Assembly (NCBI GenBank): GCA_024695815.1
Contig: JAILHK010000034.1
Location: 1-64,000 of the forward strand
Direction: 5' to 3'
DNA: 64,000 bases
Source: Prevotella sp.
GTDB lineage: Bacteria > Bacteroidota > Bacteroidia > Bacteroidales > Bacteroidaceae
Shown here piece after piece: positions 60,355-64,000 of the stretch; the first letter of the stretch is position 1; every line of letters begins with the position of its first letter. Under the pieces are notes generated by a model. That model did no database searches, was not told the origin of the DNA, and worked only from the letters and a program-made list of their open reading frames with translations. Made by a program: the position numbers and the translations under genes.

Positions 60355-60852
60355 ATGACACAGGAAGAGATTAATAAAGCTTTTGAAGGCCGTTGGCGAA
60401 TGAAAGCAGACTTCGGGCAGATAAATCAGAATAGGGCCATAATGAACTATGATGATTTTTACAACTACATCAAGTCGCTCTGTCGTGACTTTTTTGAAGT
60501 CGGTGTTATATTAGGAGGTAAAGAGATCGTATCAAACCCTCCCAATACGATAGCTCAACCTCAAAAAACTTTATTCGATAAGTGGTGGGATATGTATGAC
60601 AAGAAAATAGACCGTGGCAAGTGTGAGAAGAAGTTTAATAAACTATCAGCCAAAGAACAACTGGCTTGTATCGAAGCCACACCTGCCTACGTTGCATCCA
60701 CACCAGATATACAATACAGACGTCACCCTATGACTTACCTCAACAATAAGTCCTGGGAAAACCAAATAATACCACGCAATAATGCAACAGACACCAAACT
60801 TACCATCGAACAGCAACGCATTAGCAAGCTTGCCGACATCCTTGCTGGTTGA
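60355..60852 (+). CDS. Phage replication-initiation-like protein
   Basis: 165 residues. The C-terminal half (FDKWWDMYDKKIDRGKCEKKFNKLS ... RRHPMTYLNNKSWENQI) matches the C-terminal domain of phage replisome organiser/DnaT-like proteins. The N-terminal half is short and helical and lacks an evident winged helix. Its 3' end overlaps the next gene by 71 bp in another frame. No helicase gene is visible after it. Confidence 0.7.
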   Translation: MTQEEINKAFEGRWRMKADFGQINQNRAIMNYDDFYNYIKSLCRDFFEVGVILGGKEIVSNPPNTIAQPQKTLFDKWWDMYDKKIDRGKCEKKFNKLSAKEQLACIEATPAYVASTPDIQYRRHPMTYLNNKSWENQIIPRNNATDTKLTIEQQRISKLADILAG

Positions 60853-61417
60853 ACAGAATAGGCTGATGGAAACCGTCTCTAGGTTCGGCCAAAACTACTT
60901 AACACAAGTTTTCGCACGTTACAAGGTTCCGACAACTAATATCACCCGGGCGGCAGCTAGCAATGCCCCGACTCTAATCAGTGTGTCTAACATTTACTCT
61001 AGGGATGCCGCGCTTATGTGGTTACGTTTCCATATAGCTGAGACGTTTGCTTTCTTGGGTATCTATGACACAGCATCGAAACTTCAAGTGGTGCAGACTG
61101 CAGAGCTTATTCTTGATCATGAGCTATTTGCCCAAATGAACCTCAGTGAGTTTCTAATGTTTCTGAAATACTTCAAACGTGGCGACTTCGGCAAGATATA
61201 TCAATCTGCCCGTCCAAACCCACAAGAGTTCCTATCATGCTTGCGGCCGTTCTGGAACGACTTAGTTGAGTATCGGATAAAGCTCTCAAAAGCCGAACAG
61301 GAAAAGCGACAGGCGGAAATGGAAAAAAAGGGTAGGGAAAATGCTATGACACACGAAGAATGGATTGAGATAAAGACCATCACAGCCATGTATAACTCAG
61401 ACTACACTGTTCCATAA
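60782..61417 (+). CDS. DUF6633-like phage protein
   Basis: 211 residues. LISVSNIYSRDAALMWLRFHIAETFAFLGIYD, LILDHELFAQMNLSEFLMFLKYFKRGDFGKIY and a Lys/Glu-rich C-terminal coiled coil match a family frequent in Bacteroidota prophages (DUF6633, from memory). Possibly part of the replication module. A 71-bp overlap with the upstream gene is unusual, but codons in this frame continue well past it. Last plus-strand gene before a strong terminator. Confidence 0.75.
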   Translation: MQQTPNLPSNSNALASLPTSLLVEQNRLMETVSRFGQNYLTQVFARYKVPTTNITRAAASNAPTLISVSNIYSRDAALMWLRFHIAETFAFLGIYDTASKLQVVQTAELILDHELFAQMNLSEFLMFLKYFKRGDFGKIYQSARPNPQEFLSCLRPFWNDLVEYRIKLSKAEQEKRQAEMEKKGRENAMTHEEWIEIKTITAMYNSDYTVP

Positions 61418-61422
61418 TCGTT

Positions 61423-61461
61423 AGGCCCGGCCATTCTCTCAGTGAGGTGGTCGGGCCTTTT
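61423..61461 (+). terminator. Terminator closing the early operon (convergent)
   Basis: AGGCCCGGCCA (61423-61433) pairs with TGGTCGGGCCT (61448-61458), one G-T, then TTTTGTTTT. It sits 6 bp after the plus-strand stop and 4 bp before the minus-strand stop at 61465, so it may serve both directions. Confidence 0.9.
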
Positions 61462-61464
61462 GTT

Positions 61465-61851
61465 TTAGTGACAAGGTTCACTTGTTAGCTCAACGGCTTT
61501 CCTCATAAGGAAGCCTATAGTCCAAGCAAAATCTTCCTCATTGTCGGATATGCCATAGTAATCAATTATTGATGATGCTGCATGATATAGCTCATGAACA
61601 ACGGTGTCCCAATATTGTTCTTTCGATGTTCCATTTCCAACAAAGATAAGGCTCATACGAATATCATCACGACTGACACACATTCCTGTATTCTCTTTGT
61701 ATAACAGAATTTCTATTGCATCTTCTATCTGCCTACCGCGCATACCGAATGACATCATTGACTGTCGCATTTCGTATTCGTCAATCATGTGTAGGTCATG
61801 GCAGAATACCACACCCCACTTTCCATCTACATTGATATACTCTGATTTCAT
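61465..61851 (-). CDS. Zincin-like phage protein (HELYH motif)
   Basis: 128 residues from ATG 61851. VVHELYHAASSIIDYYGISDNEEDFAWTIGF contains HExxH and a downstream Glu (NEEDF), the layout of gluzincin or M78-type peptidases. A short protein with little else conserved. It could be a processing protease, or an inactive fold. The ATG lies one base after the upstream gene's stop codon. Confidence 0.7.
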   Translation of the reverse strand: MKSEYINVDGKWGVVFCHDLHMIDEYEMRQSMMSFGMRGRQIEDAIEILLYKENTGMCVSRDDIRMSLIFVGNGTSKEQYWDTVVHELYHAASSIIDYYGISDNEEDFAWTIGFLMRKAVELTSEPCH

Positions 61852-61852
61852 A

Positions 61853-62251
61853 CTACACCATATCTTCCCAATGGATTGGTTCTTTTGCGTTGCACATCTT
61901 TGCCACAAAACAATCAAGCACGTTGTAGGGGGTTCCGTCTGGATCGAAAAGCGTCTCTTCTACAAAACATGCTCTTTGTTCATCATTCTTTAGAGTTTTG
62001 GGGTAGTCGGCCATTGCCATGTTAAACAGGTACCATGCCGTATAGGCGTACTTGTCTTGAATATCCTTCCCGTAATTTTTAAGGATGCTAAGAACCTCTT
62101 CAAGAATCTTGTGGTTCAGCTTCCGCATTCTTCCAGTGGTCGGGTCTTTGACCTCCATCTTATTGATGGCCCATTCTGCTAGCCTCTTCGAAAATAAACC
62201 ATGGTGGTTATCTTCGTAAATCGCTCTTGCTTCTGATATATACTGCTTCAT
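61853..62251 (-). CDS. Phage protein, unrecognised
   Basis: 132 residues, helical and soluble (KQYISEARAIYEDNHHGLFSKRLAEWAI). A repeated theme of Lys/Arg-rich helices and a C-terminal VLDCFVAKMCNAKEPIHWED. No family recognised. Second last gene of the minus-strand module. Confidence 0.65.
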   Translation of the reverse strand: MKQYISEARAIYEDNHHGLFSKRLAEWAINKMEVKDPTTGRMRKLNHKILEEVLSILKNYGKDIQDKYAYTAWYLFNMAMADYPKTLKNDEQRACFVEETLFDPDGTPYNVLDCFVAKMCNAKEPIHWEDMV

Positions 62252-62310
62252 ATCTACCTATTTTTAACATGAAAGGATTGGTAAGTTACCTCGCCAATCC
62301 CTTCTAATAC

Positions 62311-62520
62311 TTAGCGGCGATAATCACCACCCTTACCACACTCTTCTTCACAATCCTTCCAGCCTTCTTCGTAGCCTTTCTTGTAGCCTTCCTCGTAACC
62401 ATCATTACGCATCATGGCTCCTGGCGAACCACCTTGGTTCCTGTAACTACGCATAGAATGCCTCATATGTGTGCGCATCTGTGCGCCTTCATTGTCCCGG
62501 TCTAAAATAACAAATCCCAT
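62311..62520 (-). CDS. Small Gly/Arg-rich phage protein
   Basis: 69 residues: MGFVILDRDNEGAQMRTHMR, then MRSYRNQGGSPGAMMRNDGYEE, then a charged end (EEGYKKGYEEGWKDCEEECG). Low-complexity, rich in Arg, Gly and Glu. Function unknown. Confidence 0.6.
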   Translation of the reverse strand: MGFVILDRDNEGAQMRTHMRHSMRSYRNQGGSPGAMMRNDGYEEGYKKGYEEGWKDCEEECGKGGDYRR

Positions 62521-62541
62521 AGCTAAATAATTTTATTGGAT

Positions 62542-63057
62542 TTAACCTTTGCTCATTTTCTGCAGGAGTGAATAGATGTCGTCAAGTTTCTTGTCTTGCT
62601 TATCAGCTCTCTCTTGCAGATCCTTTATAGTCCGCGCTTGTTGTTTGTTCTCAGCGTATTGGGGGTTAAGCGTTTCCATCATGTTCTCACTCTCGGAGAT
62701 AACAGACTTATGGTAATCTATCTGTTCTAGCGCCTTTTTCGATGTTTGCAGCATGGCATCCACCGCTTGCAGCATAGCCTCACGACTACCACTAAACGTT
62801 ACGTTTCCTTTCTGAGCTATCTCAACGGATAGTGGGACTTCCAGAAAGCTCTCGTCTTTGCCGTTGACGGAAACAACCAAATCTATCACTTGTTGCATCT
62901 GCATGCCCTGCATGATGTTTGGTGTCTGCGTAGGAAACTTTGCCCTCGGCTGACTCTTTGACTTTACCACACCAACGTCTAACGTCGGTTTATCCACCTG
63001 TCTGAGAATGTAGAACGGACTTCCGTTCACAAGGCTATTAAAATCCATGTTATACAC
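62542..63057 (-). CDS. Phage protein with C-terminal coiled coil
   Basis: 171 residues. N-terminal half beta-rich (FYILRQVDKPTLDVGVVKSK, QVIDLVVSVNGKDESFLEVPL). C-terminal half a long coiled coil (about 90-165, AVDAMLQTSKKALEQIDYHK, KQQARTIKDLQERADKQDKK). Function unknown; could be a scaffold or structural accessory. Confidence 0.65.
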   Translation of the reverse strand: MYNMDFNSLVNGSPFYILRQVDKPTLDVGVVKSKSQPRAKFPTQTPNIMQGMQMQQVIDLVVSVNGKDESFLEVPLSVEIAQKGNVTFSGSREAMLQAVDAMLQTSKKALEQIDYHKSVISESENMMETLNPQYAENKQQARTIKDLQERADKQDKKLDDIYSLLQKMSKG

Positions 63058-63066
63058 TTTTGGTTA

Positions 63067-64000
63067 TTAAGTTGGTGTTCCACCTGTTGTTGGCGTTGCA
63101 GGCGTAAGGGCTGCGTTGATTCTATCCACGATGTTGTCAGCTACTGCGGTTGCCCATATAGTAGGCACAACGGTCTTGCTGTTATCGGGCAAGGTGACAG
63201 TGGCGGGCTGGCATCGCTTAATAGCTGCAACTTCCTGCGAAAGCGCGTTAAGCTGACCAAGCACCGGTGCTACACTCTGCTGTGCAACGGCTGCGGTGTA
63301 CTTCTCGCTTTCCAATCGCGCAATATTGGCTGTCAGTGCAGCAATCTCTCGGTCCTTACGACTTGACTCCATCGCGTCTATCTTGCTATCAAGAGCGATA
63401 AAGTTGCGGTTCATGGTGTCTGTGAGTGCATAGGTCTGCTGACAGGTAGCAAGTTGGTCTGCTGCAGCCTTTGATGCTAACGACTGCTGAACACCTGCAA
63501 AGCCTTGATTGATGCTGTTTGTCTGCTGGCACATTGCCAACTGGTTTTCGCAACAACACTGAGTGAACTTAGATGCTAGGTCGCTATTGCCAGCTTGTAT
63601 AGCGTTCACAATCTGCAGGGTGCTCATGCCTTGCTGAGAAGCAAGTGTTGCAAGAGAGTTCTGCACATTCTGTACTGCGCTATTCACGGTCGCATAGTCC
63701 TGACCAAGCATGTTTGCTAGGTTCTGAATGGCTGTCCTACTTGCTTCACCATTGCTATTGATAGCATTCATGATAAGCTCGCGGCCAGAATCGTTGTTAA
63801 GTTGGTTGCTGAGGAAGCCTGCGCCGGCACCACCACCGAAGCCACCACCACCGAAGCCGCCATTACCCCAACCAAAGATTGAAGCAATGATAGCAAGGCC
63901 AAACAGATCAACGATACCATTCATACCATTGCCGAAACCAAAACCGCCATTACCAAAACCGCCAATGGGGATAGTAAACTGGGGCGTTCCGTTTCCTTCT
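63067..64000 (-). CDS. Gly-rich/helical phage protein (truncated at the window end)
   Basis: 285 residues are visible from an internal Met at 63924, but the frame stays open upstream to the window edge, giving further Gly/Phe/Asn-rich residues (PIGGFGNGGFGFGNGMNG), so the true start lies beyond 64000. After the Gly-rich segment come long helices rich in Ala, Gln, Asn and Ser, a CCCENQ triplet of cysteines, and a C-terminal Pro/Thr tail. Similar proteins occur in Bacteroides phages (memory); function not known. Confidence 0.7.
   Translation of the reverse strand, partial: EGNGTPQFTIPIGGFGNGGFGFGNGMNGIVDLFGLAIIASIFGWGNGGFGGGGFGGGAGAGFLSNQLNNDSGRELIMNAINSNGEASRTAIQNLANMLGQDYATVNSAVQNVQNSLATLASQQGMSTLQIVNAIQAGNSDLASKFTQCCCENQLAMCQQTNSINQGFAGVQQSLASKAAADQLATCQQTYALTDTMNRNFIALDSKIDAMESSRKDREIAALTANIARLESEKYTAAVAQQSVAPVLGQLNALSQEVAAIKRCQPATVTLPDNSKTVVPTIWATAVADNIVDRINAALTPATPTTGGTPT

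Overview
The window is from a Bacteroidota chromosome, most likely a Prevotella-type member of the Bacteroidales. Evidence: SusC/SusD genes, PorX and PorW/SprE homologues, many secreted proteins ending in a short GxYI...KVVVK-like tail, TTTG-N19/20-TAnnTTTG promoters and few strong Shine-Dalgarno sites. The genus is inferred from memory of protein style, not from a search.

Layout. (1) 1-2715: end of the ribosomal/alpha operon (rpsK partial, rpsD, rpoA, rplQ) and its terminator. (2) 2735-4441: a secreted CotH-family protein. (3) 4434-11415: a six-gene minus-strand operon, aroA, a small membrane protein, porW/sprE, porX, tsaE and a YgjP-type metallopeptidase. (4) 11495-12471: tRNA-Pro(GGG) and an unrecognised gene with its own promoter. 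(5) 12597-39455: a beta-1,3-glucan utilisation locus. It has a SusR-like membrane sensor/regulator, SusC, SusD, a putative surface glucan-binding protein, GH128 and GH16 endoglucanases, two large multi-module binding proteins, a 1610-residue GH81 enzyme and two GH3 beta-glucosidases. (6) 39460-43771: YolD-like protein, Y-family polymerase, cyclophilin, DUF3089 hydrolase and small genes. (7) 43772-44841: about 1 kb without protein genes, holding a 22-bp palindromic tandem repeat, two copies of a tRNA-3'-end-like block (probable prophage junction), a promoter-terminator pair and a structured stretch. (8) 44842-64000: prophage. A minus-strand CI-like repressor faces a long plus-strand early operon (antirepressor, HTH protein, degenerate tRNA-Arg, NinG, SbcC-like ATPase, RecT, SPFH lipoprotein, MBL-fold protein, radical SAM protein, SSB-like DUF3127, replication protein and many small proteins). 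It ends at a terminator facing a minus-strand module that runs off the window. No integrase, terminase or capsid gene is visible.

How the genes may work together: the surface endo-enzymes (GH16, GH128, GH81) and binding proteins carry a common C-terminal tail that looks like a type IX secretion signal, and two type IX-associated genes lie 6-10 kb upstream. They would cut laminarin/curdlan-like glucan outside the cell, SusCD would import oligosaccharides, and the two GH3 enzymes, which lack the tail, would finish hydrolysis in the periplasm. The SusR-like protein would sense the oligosaccharides and activate the divergent susC promoter.

The least explained parts are non-coding: the repeat array and junction at 43.85-44.2 kb, possible structured RNAs at 44.4-44.75 and 47.27-47.65 kb, and a minus-strand small RNA at 57.25-57.36 kb with consensus promoter and terminator. 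All RNA calls come from reading the sequence by eye and have not been computed.
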